Shown here: in pieces, positions 13,701-24,770 of the stretch
Layout: each line of letters starts with the position of its first letter
How positions within the stretch are numbered: the first letter of the stretch is position 1
DNA from: Omphiscola glabra
Taxonomy: Eukaryota; Mollusca; Gastropoda; Lymnaeidae
DNA: 64,000 nt
Assembly: GCA_964017045.1 (NCBI GenBank)
Contig: OZ024809.1
Location: 25,667,618-25,731,617 of the forward strand
Direction: 5' to 3'
Notes under the pieces: model-generated
Databases searched by the model: none
Told to the model about the DNA's origin: nothing
The model's input: only the letters and a program-made list of their open reading frames with translations
Position numbers and translations under genes: made by a program

Positions 13701-16700
13701 CTTTGTTTTGAGGTTCTGTCCTGGTGTTCCTAAGTATCATCTAGAATGTCAAGTAAGCATTTTTAAAATCCAGTGCACATTCTTTTTATTCTGACAAGTA
13801 ACATAAAATACAAAACATATTAGAAATGATGAATGCTAATATCATCGTTTTTAATCAATCAGCTCATTTATTAAATAAAATACTGCATTTTGCCTTAAAA
13901 AGTTACTTTACCAGATGGAATATGTTCTTGGCTATGTGTCTTAACATCCCAGGAAATGTTGGTCTTAAAAGGTCTTGAATAGAGCTGGGCCAACCTCGAT
14001 ATTTCTTTTCCGTTGCAAGATCATTTATATACTGTGTTCAAAGTTTTAAAGACATTTTATTCCAGTGACATCACAAAAGCTGATTTTTTACTATAATTTT
14101 TAAATTTTCTACTTGAAGGTCAAAACAAAACTTAAAACTCATTGTTATGTTCATATATGACTAAAATAGGTTAATTTTATGTTTACCTGTATAGCTGGGT
14201 GTCTGATATCTATGGCATATTTCTCATCCTCACCACTAGTGAGGTCAAGCTGTAGAAACTTTTGTAGGGCTTCTCCCTTGAAGTAATATACATATATAAA
14301 ATTACACAAGTTTTGAACACTGTAAGTCAATGAAACATGACTCAAAAATGATCTTTGGGAACTTTGCTGAAATATTTGATAAGCAAATCGTATGCACTGG
14401 CCAATTGATCATTAGGATATACCAGGCCTGCACAATATATGGCCCATAGGCCGCATGCTTACTTCCAGCACCCACTTGGCGGCCCCCGAAGTAATGAAAT
14501 TTCTGAATTCTTATTATTTTCTTAATAGCTTTCCCCTTTGTCCTATTTTCTTGTGGCCCGCACATGTCCTGTCCTATTTTCTTTTGGCCCGCACACATCT
14601 TTCATAAAGTAGTAAGGCCCGCCTTACATTTTGAGTTGTGCAGGCCTGGGATATACAATTAGGCTATTTTGTTTTTTTTATATTTTAATCTATGCAGGCT
14701 CTAACTTTTGATACTCTATTTCATACTTTACTTAATTCATATACTCTAAAGAAGTAGTACTTTCAAGCTATTAAGTTTGGCAGACAGGTGGATGATTTTC
14801 CCACTGATAGGTGTCCGAGTTGTCTTTGGCCTTACTATGTCATAAAATAATTTTTAATTCCTGGTCAGCCTATTTGACAGTACTCTGTAACCAATGAATA
14901 ATCATTTAATGACAACCCTTTCTAGTTTTTTAATAAAGAGAAGCTAAATAGCAGTTTAAAAAAAAAGAAATTAATATTTATCACTTAACTGGTTAACTAC
15001 CATAGATAATTAGTAAAACACAGTAAGGTTAAACCTGAAAAAACGAACTCAACAAAACAAAGAGTATGCGTGGAATTTTTTTCCATTTTCTTGGCTCATG
15101 CTGTAAGGTTAGGCAATGTAGCATGGACCAGCACTTGATTGTAAGGTTGGGCAATGTAACATGGACCAGCGCTGTGGCAAACAGGGCACATATGAAAGCA
15201 TGGCAGCATAAGATGATATCTGTACCTTGAATCCCAGGGAATGTAGCCCCTCAACAAGCTTGGCCTCAGATGACATGAGATCCAGGAGGGTGAAAATGTC
15301 ATAGATCTCAAGGTCCACAGATAAGCCATTGATGTAGAGGAGAGAATCCCCAATACCAACACCACGGTATTCAAATTGCTGGAATCAAACAACAAAAAAC
15401 CTAAATGGAGCATTTCAAAGAACACCTCGTTTGTGTTTATATTTATTGGAAACCACAAAAAGTAGTATTTGATTGATGTAAAAGAATAAAAATATTATGT
15501 AGGAAATCCCACTTATGTAACACAAAACTCAGATATCACTATGATAAAACGTGTTTTATTATATTTAAAAAAGCTCTTTTTTTCTAGTCTTGTCACCAAC
15601 TTGACTTGTACAAATGTAGCAGCACAAAAAAAATTACAAGTTAATCAATTTTAATGGGGTAAATATGAGAATCTTGGTAATGGGGGCTCAAAAGAAAAGA
15701 AAATTATATTAAAAGCAAGTTCCTTTTATGAAAGCATTTTCTTTTGGGAAAAAATGCTTCTGACCAGTTTAATGGAGAAAAAAACCCAACATGATTTGGT
15801 TACTAGTGGCAGCTAGTGTACCGCACCACTTGACTTGTATAGGTTATTTCGGCCTAGTCGCCTCTTTTATCTTTTCTAATGGCAACAGACTTGTTATGAA
15901 ACAGACTTGAAAGAGCGCTTATAAATTTACCATTTTGCATTTGGTTTCACCCCACACCCCCTTTGAGGGTGTCACCTGAAGAAATCAGTGTGATCCGCAC
16001 CTCTTGCACAACTCTATTGATGCTATTGCTCATATTAAAAACGCCAAGAGCTGCATTAATTTTTAAAATTGCACATGATGTGACCGTAAACAACCTATCG
16101 TTAGGTACATGGATTTTCCACACTGAGGAACTTAAAAACAAAGCAGACAAATTAATTATTGAACCCTGAAAACAGTATGCCTATTTCTCTCCCAATTTTG
16201 ATGTATCAAAAATGAATCATGTCCCCAAAATTTGATGTAACATTTTTCAAAGAAATCCTATTGTTCCATTACAAGGATTTTATTTATTTTATTTGATCGC
16301 AGTTATTTTTTAATCTTTATATTTTTAAGTGTATTCTCTCTATAAATAGATTCAATATGCGATCTTGAATTTAAATAGCCTATGATTTTCTTCCTTCTAA
16401 ATTGGGGTAATGGTGGGTGAAACAAATATATTTTGGGGTAAAAATTCTCCCTACCCTTGATCTAATAGATCGATAATTTTATTTTGTCATTCTGTCATTA
16501 TCAAATGATAATTGATAACTTCCTTACCTCCTGGTTTTTCTTGACCTCTTTCTTAAATTCATTGGTGACAGTGGTCTGTAACAGTGATCTGAAGAGATCA
16601 AACAAAATCAGATTATTGTTTTAAAAACTATTTCATTGCTTCTGTTTTGAGGCTTTAGAGATGAGATGGTCTTAAAGATTGACATACACTTTCATCACTT

Positions 16701-19700
16701 CTTCTCTATTATACACTAGAAGATATGAACCAGTGTTACCGGGCTTAAAAAGGGAAGGTATATTTCGCTACTTGCTACCTGTTATTGCCAAGACTCAACT
16801 TATTTTTACAGATGTAACTCTATCTGGTTTTGAGATACTATATACTCAAAAACAAAAATTATGAAAATTGTGCACGTCTTTGAAATGTATATTTAGCAAA
16901 TAGTAAATCAGACTTTGTTTTTTTAAAATAAGAATTATCTATGTATAGATGTTTACATTTATAAAAAAGTACCTTTGTATAGATATTTACATTCATAACA
17001 TCATTGGGTTTTGATAAATGTTTATCTTCTATATGATATAGGCCCACCCAACCTTTTTTTTTTATACACCTTTTAAACTAAAAAGTTAATAATTTTTATA
17101 TTGATTTATTTATCATTTATAATAATATACTTACATATATAAAAATACTTGTACTTGCATAAAAGCAGATATATTTAAAATTTAATTGATTCCATTTCCA
17201 TAAAATAATAGAAAATCACTATCATTGTTTTTAAGAATCCGAGAGTAACACATCTACCTTTGGCTCATTCTTATATATATGATAATATATTGTTAACAGT
17301 TCAGCACTATATTTTAATGAAGAACGGAGCAGCTTTACAATATTTATATACAAATTAAAAAAATAATGATTCCATCGTGTGGGCTAGTCATTTTCCTTTA
17401 TTGTCTTTTGAGTAAAGCTTAACCTTAGACATTGAAGAACAGAAACATTTGAGTAATTACCTGGCTTGAGTAGGAAAGTTTTGACTGATGTCTCTGAGAT
17501 ATTGCAGTGCATCGTCTGGTGTGGCAGAGACAATTTTTTGACCTGCTTGAAAGCTGAGATCTGTTATGGGAATAAATTGTTTAAGATGAGTATTTTCAGA
17601 TATCTAAAGGTTTTAATATTTTATGAGTAATAATTGTAGCATTCATCTTTAGAAAAGCATTTAAATGGAAAGTGTCATTTTCTAATCTTCTAATTTCTAT
17701 TATAAAAAGCAAGAAAACACATTTGTTTCAATAAGTTTCCAGAGAAAGTCATTCTATTCCACATGAGTGTCATATTGTCATGTGTTAAGTAGAAGGCTGG
17801 AAAATAAGTGAATCAAATTTAAAAGGCTTTAAGGTGTACAAGATGTTGTTACCTTGCAGCTGCCAAACTTTAAATGGACTAAGTTCTGTGGCAGAATCCA
17901 TCAAGTGATTTTTAAATTCTTTAAGCTCTGCCTTTAAATTGGGATGGAGCTCACTGAAACAGTAGTAAAAAAAAAAATTAACAAATTATTGTGTGATCAA
18001 AGATTGGAAATAAGTCAATATTTATGGGTTGCTATGTACCCAAAAGGGTCAAAATAATCTACCAAATAAATCTACTAAACCTAAACTAACTTGAGTTTAG
18101 AGAATACAATTCCTTCAACGTCTCCTGTGTCTGTATCATCGACATTTGCAGAGCCTGATTTGTCACCTGAGTAAAAAAATAATTTGTGATTGTGATTAAA
18201 CTCTATTATTCTGAAAATGTCATTTTCTTTTAATTCATTAAAACATGCTCAGCCATACTATTCAAACAAACAAAAAATGATTAGAGAGTCATTAAATACA
18301 ATTAAAATAAACCCACACATGTTAATAATGAGTAGGAAATGCAATTAGTTCTCATATATATTGAATGAATGTTTTTAACAGTATTTATGGAACAATCTTA
18401 AGCTTAAACTGTCCATTGAGAAACAATGTAATAAATGATGTTAATAGTGGTAACCACAGTGGTGTCTAGTTACAGCCATGTTAATGGTTAGTTCATTATT
18501 TGAGGTCTTACCCACGTACAGATAGATAGATTTACTCAAAGCACCATTTGGTTTTTAATACTCCACTGTGCCTTACCTTCTACTTTAGTGTCATCTTTGG
18601 CTTTGTACTCTGTGCTTTTGAGAGCAAGTTCCACACCATAACCAGACAATCTGAGATTTCTAGGCGTTTGGTTCTAAGATGAAAAGAAAGCTTGATAGAT
18701 ATTCTTATTTTCATGCCATTAGCAAAGAATGTTTAAAATATAAAAATCTGCAAGTAATTTTTCTTTTCACAACCATCATAAAAAGAGAAATGTGCCTCTT
18801 TATTGTCTTCAATTGAATATTGCAATAATACTTCTTGAAAATTAACGAAAAGCTTACATTTTATATATACATTGATAGTCTTGAAAATTAAAATTTACTT
18901 TCACAAAGTGCCTTAAGCAATAAGTGATCTCCCCTCTGCGAGCCAATTCAGCAAGAGCTCTGTGAAAAGTCTTGAAAGCTTTAGTTCCCATTTCAGCATA
19001 CAGAATAACAACTGCTTGTTTATTGGCTGGACCAGGATAGATATGATCAAACTGGTATAGCACAGAGGGAGCTCTGAAATTATGAGACAAAAAGAATTTT
19101 TTTCAAAGAGGACAATAATTACAAATATACCATTTAAAAAATAAAAGAGAATTTTAAAAATTAAAATTCATTAAAATACGAATGAAGTAGATATTTTTAG
19201 TGCATGAACTTGATATTTTGACCCAAATTAAAATAACATTTCAAGCTAAAAGAAGTAGAAATGTCAACTTTAATGAAGTTAATATTTCACTACAAATGAA
19301 TCGCAATATTCAATAACAATTATTTGTATCACCCATGTAGAAATCCTATTTTCTTAAAATTTTGTCATACCTTGTTTAGGTAACAACAAGTCTTAAAGTA
19401 GTGTTTAATATGAATATGATCTAGAGTTAATATTATTCTATGAATTGACATATGACAGATATATCAATAAGACTGTATACCTTTATTATTCACTGAACAC
19501 AAGAGTTGAAGTCATTGAATTTAATGTATACTCTTTTAAGCAGAATTTTTAAAAATATTAATGCTTAAGGTGTTCACCTGGCTATAGATGTAGTCAGAAG
19601 TTCTGACAGATCATTTGAGTCACATGAGAATTTGCCATTGACTTCCACAACAGCATCACAATTCGAATTGACATCCAGCTGCTCCACAAGCTGTAATCAG

Positions 19701-20899
19701 ATTTTTATTTTTATTTTAAAAAAGCTTTATTATGGATTTTTTTGTTTGTTTGATTATACAGCTAAAACTACAAAGAAACACACCAAAAATACCTCCCAAA
19801 TACACCAACATATTTTATGAACATTATCTATTTCAACTATATAGTATTATTTGGTTATTTTTGCTCTCTAATCTGGGACCAATTTTATTATGAGTTTATC
19901 TATTCAACTCACTTGCTGAAACATTTGAATAGCAGGTGAAAAGGCTCTTAAAGCCAAAGAAAACTTTAAAAAGCTCAACTGTAGTGGAGAAACCAGCTCT
20001 GATGCAAACTTCTGGGCCAGTTTATATTTCATTTCATCTGTAGCTAAAAACAACAACATGGAAATAATACATTAAAAACTAGTTCTTTGTCAAATTATTT
20101 CGATAAATTAAATATGAATATGTTCTCAAATCCAACTTAATAATGTTTTTTTCCTAATAGATACATATTAATTCTTTAAGTTACTTTAACAATAGTATCA
20201 TAATAAAATACATTTATTGAGACTTCCTTGACAGAGTTAGAATATTTATTTATGTATTTATTTTAATCACCTGATGGCTGAATCTTAAAATCGTAGCATT
20301 ATACCAAATATATACCTGTTTCAAAAAATGATATTTCTTGGTCAACAATTCTTTCTGCATAAGACCAGAAGTTTTCATTTGACTCTTTAGCAAGGAACTC
20401 ACTGTAGGTTTATCATTTGAAATGTTCAAACATTTTTAACACACACAAAAATCATATATTTTAACTGATTAATTAGCAATTACTTGTTTAAAGAATAAAA
20501 GCTTAATTTAAAATTAAAGACCAAACATTTAAATGAAATAGTTATTTTCATACAATCTTTCCCTTTTAAACACACTGCTAACTCAACCCCCTTTTTACAC
20601 ATTGCTAACTCAATCGGATTCTGGTTTACAATCTGAAATTTCCAACTTTGCAAAATTATATAGTCAATAAAATTGTAGATCAGGATGTAATATTAACATA
20701 AAATTAAATTGATAAAATAAAAAGTACAGTTCATAAAAAAAAGTATCTTTCAAACACTTGAAAAAGTACCTCGCTTCCAGAAGTAGTGGAGTGGAGTTCC
20801 ATTTTGCTGCTAGTGATATTGTTATTGGTTTTTGTTTTGAGCTAACACAAACAATGTATGTCACTAGAAGAAAAGCTTGCTTTGTATGTGAGGTCCGCA
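732..20899 (-). CDS. UGGT: UDP-glucose:glycoprotein glucosyltransferase, multi-exon gene, 3' end outside window
   Basis: This enzyme sits in the ER lumen, recognises misfolded N-glycoproteins and re-adds one glucose to their high-mannose glycan so that calnexin/calreticulin rebind them. Thirty exons with GT donors and AG acceptors join without a phase conflict into about 1150 residues that follow the animal UGGT family from signal peptide to just before the catalytic domain. Diagnostic stretches are SLAAKWNSTPLLLEA, LSGYGVELALKSTEYKAKDD, RGVGIGDSLLYINGL, FLDMPQKSLLTLNMKTPESW and GHCYDSGTMQPPRGLQF. The GT24 catalytic domain and the ER-retrieval C-terminus must lie left of position 1. Introns are short to moderate and rich in minisatellites, a LINE and MITEs. 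UGGT1 and UGGT2 paralogues cannot be distinguished from this part, and most invertebrates have one gene. Exon lists are in the three block entries. Confidence 0.97.
4499..4592. repeat. 32-bp tandem repeat, 3 copies
   Basis: Three consecutive near-identical units contain CTAAAGCAATGTATATCACA. The array lies in the UGGT intron between exons 4310-4405 and 4947-5077. Confidence 0.85.
5306..5428 (+). mobile_element. SPIN-like hAT miniature element, 123 bp
   Basis: The element starts CAGCGATTCTCAACC and ends GGTTGAGAACCGATG, giving inverted termini. It is flanked by a perfect 8-bp duplication ATTTAATG at 5298-5305 and 5429-5436. Its internal sequence, including CCGATGGTCTTGGCGACCCC and GGGTCGTTCGACC, matches the SPIN (Space Invaders) hAT family as I remember it. 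It sits in a UGGT intron and is non-autonomous. Confidence 0.88.
5806..6104 (-). repeat. 102-bp triplication of a UGGT intron-exon boundary
   Basis: Copies of a 102-bp unit have identical landmarks at 5821, 5923 and 6025. Read on the minus strand, each holds the intron end with its acceptor (TTAAAAG or TTTAAAAG) and the first roughly 48 nt of exon 5710-5841, starting GGTATGGACATGG, or GAGTATGGACATGG in the middle copy. Only the copy nearest 5841 continues into the real exon. The two others run from GGAGACTTTTC straight back into intron sequence and meet an in-frame TAG. See findings. Confidence 0.93.
7012..7322. repeat. 18-bp minisatellite, about 17 copies
   Basis: The unit CACCACCAAGAGACAAGT is repeated almost perfectly in the UGGT intron between exons 6800-6894 and 7624-7722. 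Because 18 is a multiple of three, several frames stay open across it, but these are not genes. Confidence 0.97.
8258..8857. repeat. 19-bp minisatellite, about 31 copies
   Basis: The unit CATTATTCTAGTCTGTTAA occurs with variants GATAG, GATAA and TATTCTG that alternate in higher-order patterns. It lies in the long UGGT intron 7723-10158. The rest of that intron (7323-7623 in the neighbouring intron, and 7723-8257 and 8858-10158 here) shows nothing recognisable. Confidence 0.96.
10159..16588 (-). CDS. UGGT: UGGT exons 10-18: middle thioredoxin-like domains
   Basis: Exons are 16528-16588, 15226-15378, 14187-14276, 13912-14031, 13492-13577, 13096-13234, 12763-12891, 11308-11469 and 10159-10282, about residues 340-694. 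The 15226-15378 exon encodes YRGVGIGDSLLYINGL followed by DIFTLLDLMSSEAKLVEGLH, which in the family lies between thioredoxin-like domains. The exon at 13912-14031 gives WPSSIQDLLRPTFPGMLRH. The exon at 11308-11469 gives SGFTTLPQVLVNGVPL. Its donor AAG|GTGAGC is the true copy from which the adjoining minisatellite (10767-11307) was built. The intron between 10282 and 11308 is therefore largely repeat. An antisense-oriented LINE fragment lies in the next intron upstream. Confidence 0.95.
10767..11307 (-). repeat. 38-bp minisatellite carrying copies of the UGGT exon-17 splice donor
   Basis: About 14 units on the minus strand read CAGTGTACAAG, then GTGAACATGTCAATA and a CACTGCCAA-type remainder. 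The first 11 bases equal the last 11 bases of exon 11308-11469, and the following GTGA is its splice donor. Two units next to the exon retain the exact GTGAGCATCTC of the true donor. Three units are shortened. The array therefore looks like a tandem amplification of the exon-intron junction. Confidence 0.94.
11715..12225 (+). mobile_element. 5'-truncated non-LTR retrotransposon (LINE) 3' end, with target-site duplication
   Basis: The plus strand encodes the C-terminal end of a reverse-transcriptase polyprotein: CLRWLGHVRRMEEGRI, then a GWPRLRF block and WRTAVYKGV, and a degenerate Cys/His finger ending CHSRSGLVSHS. A TAA at about 11980 interrupts it and one finger cysteine is replaced by Phe. 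The copy is flanked by a 14-bp duplication AAACCAGATTGGTA at 11701-11714 and 12226-12239, typical of target-primed insertion. Its 3' end holds a small hairpin CGTCT...AGACG and the tail GGAAGGATGCCATATAT. It is antisense to UGGT, inside an intron, and not functional. Confidence 0.88.
14423..14648. mobile_element. hAT-type miniature element, 226 bp
   Basis: The termini are CAGGCCTGCACAA and TTGTGCAGGCCTG, perfect inverted repeats. A perfect 8-bp duplication GGATATAC flanks the element at 14415-14422 and 14649-14656. The interior has repeated TGGCCCGCACA-like motifs. It lies in the UGGT intron between exons 14187-14276 and 15226-15378 and has no coding capacity. Confidence 0.9.
16589..17460. 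other. UGGT intron, no recognisable element
   Basis: This AT-rich intron sequence contains only short, unsupported open frames and low-complexity runs. Confidence 0.7.
17461..20899 (-). CDS. UGGT: UGGT exons 1-9 of the coding part: signal peptide and first thioredoxin-like region
   Basis: Exons are 20770-20899, 20316-20401, 19913-20043, 19578-19690, 18899-19073, 18577-18673, 18091-18166, 17853-17953 and 17461-17570, about residues 1-340. The first exon has acceptor CCAACAG and begins with TG, so an upstream exon must supply the first base of that codon. If that base is A, translation starts MRTSHTKQAFLLVTYIVCVS, a good signal peptide ending before KQKPIT. The exon at 18899-19073 gives APSVLYQFDHIYPG and VVILYAEMGT, typical of the first thioredoxin-like domain, with RHFVK at its end. 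The next exon gives the GYGVELALKSTEYKAKDD block. Junction codons such as AG|T for the serine of LEASEFL match the family. Confidence 0.95.
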
Positions 20900-21455
20900 C
20901 TGTTGGAAATAAATACAAATAAATATATTTCAACTGTGATAAAAGAAAAGTCAACATTTTGATTTAATAACCAACATAGCATAGCAGTGGGAGATCCAGG
21001 GAAAAGGTAGACTGCAATATGCAATACGACTATTAATAGTTGTACTAGGTAAAACCAAAATGGAGCAAAAGGGAGGAGGGAATTAATTGTAGATTCTAGA
21101 AAGGGGAACTAGTTGTAGAAAGAAGATATTGGAAAATCTAAGTGCAAATTACAATTATGTCTAAAAGTTTAAATACTTAATAAAGGCAATTTATTTTACC
21201 TTATGTAGCTAAATTGGAAAAAAAAGGAGCTGGTTACACGATAGAGTCTTTCACATCATCTAATTTGGTACAAATTGGATAAAATCTCATAAAACCGCCC
21301 AAGATAGTTAAAAACCATCTAGATTTACATCCTAAATTTGAAAAGTATTTTCTGTAGGCCACTAAGGGGAATAAGTCCATAAATTAATTTTTTTAAATGC
21401 TTATATAATTCTGCAAAACTGCCACATAGGCTTGTTTCCAACAATAACTGCACAT
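20900..21455. other. UGGT first intron, no recognisable element
   Basis: Directly upstream of the first coding exon the minus strand shows a pyrimidine-rich acceptor. Beyond it I see no gene or repeat up to the SINE target site. Confidence 0.6.
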
Positions 21456-21465
21456 TAATTGGTGC

Positions 21466-21863
21466 TGGGTGGCCGAGTGGTCTAAACTGAGCAAATCTCA
21501 AGTTGATGGTCTGGAGTTCAATCCCTATCAAAGCCCAGTCAAGCAAAAACATCACCAGCATGCCGGGTGGATGGGACTTGTTAACCTTGGACGGCAACTC
21601 ATCTAAGAGAAGGCAACTCTGAATTCAAACCCGGAGATGGAGTCCCGATAGACGGATAACATTGATACAATGAAACATTCCGGCAACTCCTGCGACGCCA
21701 CTGGTGCCAAACATAATGCTCTTTTGGGGTTATCCAGCGGCGTGGAGAGAGGCGATTTGCTTTTGGGAACCAGCTTATAATCCTAGAAGAATAATCCCAA
21801 GTCTTGTGGATTTCGTCCTGCGAATTCCACACCATCGTCACCTTGTGACGGACGGATGCCAGC
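21466..21863 (+). mobile_element. tRNA-derived SINE, 398 bp, with target-site duplication
   Basis: The 5' head GGGTGGCCGAGTGGTCTAA resembles a tRNA A box, and GGAGTTCAATCCC about 45 bases on resembles a B box, as expected for an internal RNA polymerase III promoter. The element ends CGTCACCTTGTGACG then GACGGATGCCAGC. A 9-bp duplication AATTGGTGC flanks it at 21457-21465 and 21864-21872. The 3' end resembles the LINE tail at 12191-12220, suggesting it is copied by that LINE's reverse transcriptase. Confidence 0.85.
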
Positions 21864-22240
21864 AATTGGTGCAATCAGGATCTCTAAATTAATCTAAATC
21901 AAACCACTGCTCTTCCCTCAGTGGCTAATGATGTATGGATGGCCAGCCACAGGATATGTTTGAAGATGTAAAAAAAAAAGAAAAAAATTAATTTTATTTT
22001 ATTTTGAGATTGAGTTTAGTTTTAAGGAGCTATCCATAAATGATATCTCTAGGTGGAGAATTGTGATGATCTGTGAGGATGGTGTCATGAATGTTGTTAA
22101 AAATGTGTGCTGATGGGGAGGGGAGGGTGTAAAAAAAATCTGCCCAAATAACAAAACTTCTACCCAACCAAAAAAGAAACGAAGTCTGTAAAAGTTTGAG
22201 CTTCTAAAATCAGTCTGATCTTCAAAATGTCAAATCAAAA

Positions 22241-22390
22241 CCTTTTCCCAGGGGTCGCCTAAGACCATCGGAAAACACATATGTTCTACAGTTGTGAAGT
22301 AGCAACGAAAATAATTTTGTGGCTGGGGGTCGCCACAACATGAGGAACTGTATTAAAGGGTCGCAGCATTAGAAAGGTTGAGAACCACTG
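22241..22390 (-). mobile_element. SPIN-like hAT miniature element, one end missing
   Basis: Sequence from CCAGGGGTCGCCTAAGACC to GGTTGAGAACCACTG matches the copies at 5306 and 57331, but the left terminal inverted repeat is absent. It is an older or truncated copy. Confidence 0.82.
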
Positions 22391-23535
22391 CTTTAGGACA
22401 ATATTAATATTGCTATAGTATGTTTACTTTAGCAAGGCTTACTCAAACGCCTAATAATAGTGGTAAAAAGCCTGTTACTTGTTACAGTGTTCATAGGCTT
22501 GCTCTTGCTAAGTAAGTTTTCTTATAGTTGTGTAGCCTTAGACAACCATATATACTCTCATTTGGATTTTGCACAAGTGGATAGGTTTGGGTTTGTCAAA
22601 GTGGGCATTTGCGGTTGACCTGTAGGTAGGTCTTACCTTTAATTTGAGGAGATACATGGTCCTTTTTCAAAGTAAATTTTTTAAAAACAGATATCACAAA
22701 AACTTTCCTTAACAAATTGAAAACCAAAGAAGTTACAATTGACAAAATAAACTACATGATCTTTAATAAACATTAACAAAACAGATTGCCCTATGCGAGA
22801 GCAAGGGAGAAAATAATTCTCAGACTTGTCATACAAATGTCTACAGTCGACTCTACACTGAATAACAGTAATCGGTAAGTGAAATTGATGTCGAGTGGAT
22901 AATTTGATCTGTTTTATTTAAATTTTTGGTAAATAAAGTGGTACTATGCTATACTGTAGTATACTAGTTTATTAGGCTTAAAGGTCAAATGCTAAGTACC
23001 AGGAGTTATTAGTGATGAAATCAAGCTGGTCCTTCAAACATCAATTTATTTTTAACACCTTAATAGGACACCCCCACTCCCTTTTTTTAACAAAAATTGT
23101 TTAGCGTAACTTATTCCCCTTTGTTTGTTTGTTCATGTGAATCGCTCACCATAGCGTTTTGAGCCATGAATTGAACTTCGCAGTAGAAATCCCCCAATTT
23201 TTTTTAAAACTAGAGACTCATAGAAATGCTTTTAAAAAAATATGTGACCTTGAAATATGTAAAAAGGCATAAGCAGCCCATGGGAATATTTTATGAACTA
23301 TTTCACACTGCATCTCATTCAAATATCGGTTAGGATTTATTTAGGCTTCAACAATCATAAAATTTAACAAAATTCTGCAAGTAAGACGTGTTTCTGCTAA
23401 ATGTAAAAAAAAAAATTACAGGCAGTAATTTTTTAAAAAATCATGATATCTCATGTGCATAAATGTTGAGGGGAATGTGCTGTTTTAGCTACTTAACGAG
23501 GAAAATGAAAATAAGAACAAAAACATTAAGATGTA
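22391..23535. other. intergenic or intronic DNA without recognised features
   Basis: No gene, conserved protein segment or clear repeat is seen here. If the proposed UGGT first exon is right, this is intron. Confidence 0.6.
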
Positions 23536-24770
23536 ATTATTATTATTATTATTATTTGTTGTCTTATATAGCGCGGTACCCCAGCCTAGGGCTAGGCTCA
23601 CCGCGCTGTACATAAAAATATTAGAAAAAGAGACATAATCGTGACAATAACATAAAATACATATATGTAATAAAGAACAGATGTATAGAGACAAAACAAA
23701 ATCTAATGCATATTCACCTCATCCACACCAGAACTTTTACATGACAAGCCATGGACGGTGGCCAGCAGCAGCGTTTATCGGTCTGATGTGGGGAATCAGT
23801 CGGGGTAGTAGAGTTTTAAGAGATGTGTTTTGAGTGCAGTTTTGAAGGCTGTGATAGTTGATATATTGCGGATGTGTAGTGGAAGAGAATTCCATTGCTT
23901 GTGGGCCCAGTAAGAGAAAGATCTTTCACCATATGTTTTTGTGTGAGTCTTGGGGACAGAAAGAATACACCCGTCTGCGGAGGAGCGAAGCTGTCGAAGG
24001 GGTGAATAGACAGAGAGAAGTTCAGTTAGATAGGAAGGGCAGGAATTCGACAAAAAGTTGTGGCAGAGAACAGAGAGTTTATAGTCAATCCATGCTTGTA
24101 CAGGTAGCAAATGAAGTGAATGAAGTAGTGGTGTGACGTGATCACGTTTTTTGCCTTTAAAACTAGCCTAGCAGCTGAGTTTTGAACCTTTTGTAGTTTT
24201 TCTAAGAAGTGTTTTGATGAACCTGACAGAAGAGAGTTGCAATAGTCAAGACGAGAGAGAACAAGAGCATAGACTAGGGTTTTTGTTGCACTAGCTGTGA
24301 GGTAGTGGCGGATTGAGCTGATCTGACGGATGGCCATGTATGCAGAGCGACAAATGTGGGATAGAAAATAACCAAGATTCCTAGTGGAGGATGTAAACTG
24401 TATGTCTGAGTTACCTACTTGAAATGAGGTGGGGAGAGCTGAGTTAGAGGATGATTTGCAATCGTGAATAAGAAGTGCTTCCGTTTTGTCATCGTTAAGT
24501 TTCAACTTGCTGAGTGTCATCCATGAATTGACATCAGCAATGCTCTCCTGCAAAGTCCGGACAGCGGAATCGACAAGAGAGGGATGGGTATGAATGTATA
24601 GCTGCGTGTCATCCGCGAATGACTGGCTCTCCACAGCATGCCTCTCTAGCAAAAGGAGCAGTGGCCTGGTAAACATTGTAAATAGAACCGGGCCTAAAAC
24701 GGACCCCTGTGGCACTCCATACACCAAGTCAGCAGTGCCGGAGAGACAGCCATTGACAGCGACTGCCTAA
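23536..24770 (-). mobile_element. 5'-truncated L2/CR1-like LINE with reverse transcriptase remnant
   Basis: The minus strand encodes the reverse-transcriptase palm motifs GVPQGSVLGP and FADDTQLY near 24.6-24.72 kb, then SRLDYCNSLL and the conserved end RSFSYWAHKQWNSLPLHIR near 23.9 kb. A frameshift near 24.1 kb separates the last two parts. The 3' end reads GCGCGGTGAGCCTAGCCC, then TATATAAGACAAC and an (ATA)n tail, the usual short-repeat tail of this clade. Upstream endonuclease sequence is missing. A second copy of the same family lies at 39570-40192 on the other strand. Confidence 0.9.

Noticed and set aside
21466..21540. A functional tRNA gene
   Set aside because: A- and B-box-like strings are present, but the sequence does not close into a proper acceptor stem and is the head of a SINE with target duplications.
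24026..24727. A protein-coding host gene with a reverse-transcriptase domain
   Set aside because: It is a 5'-truncated, frameshifted LINE with a typical 3' UTR and (ATA)n tail, and a second copy occurs at 39570-40192.
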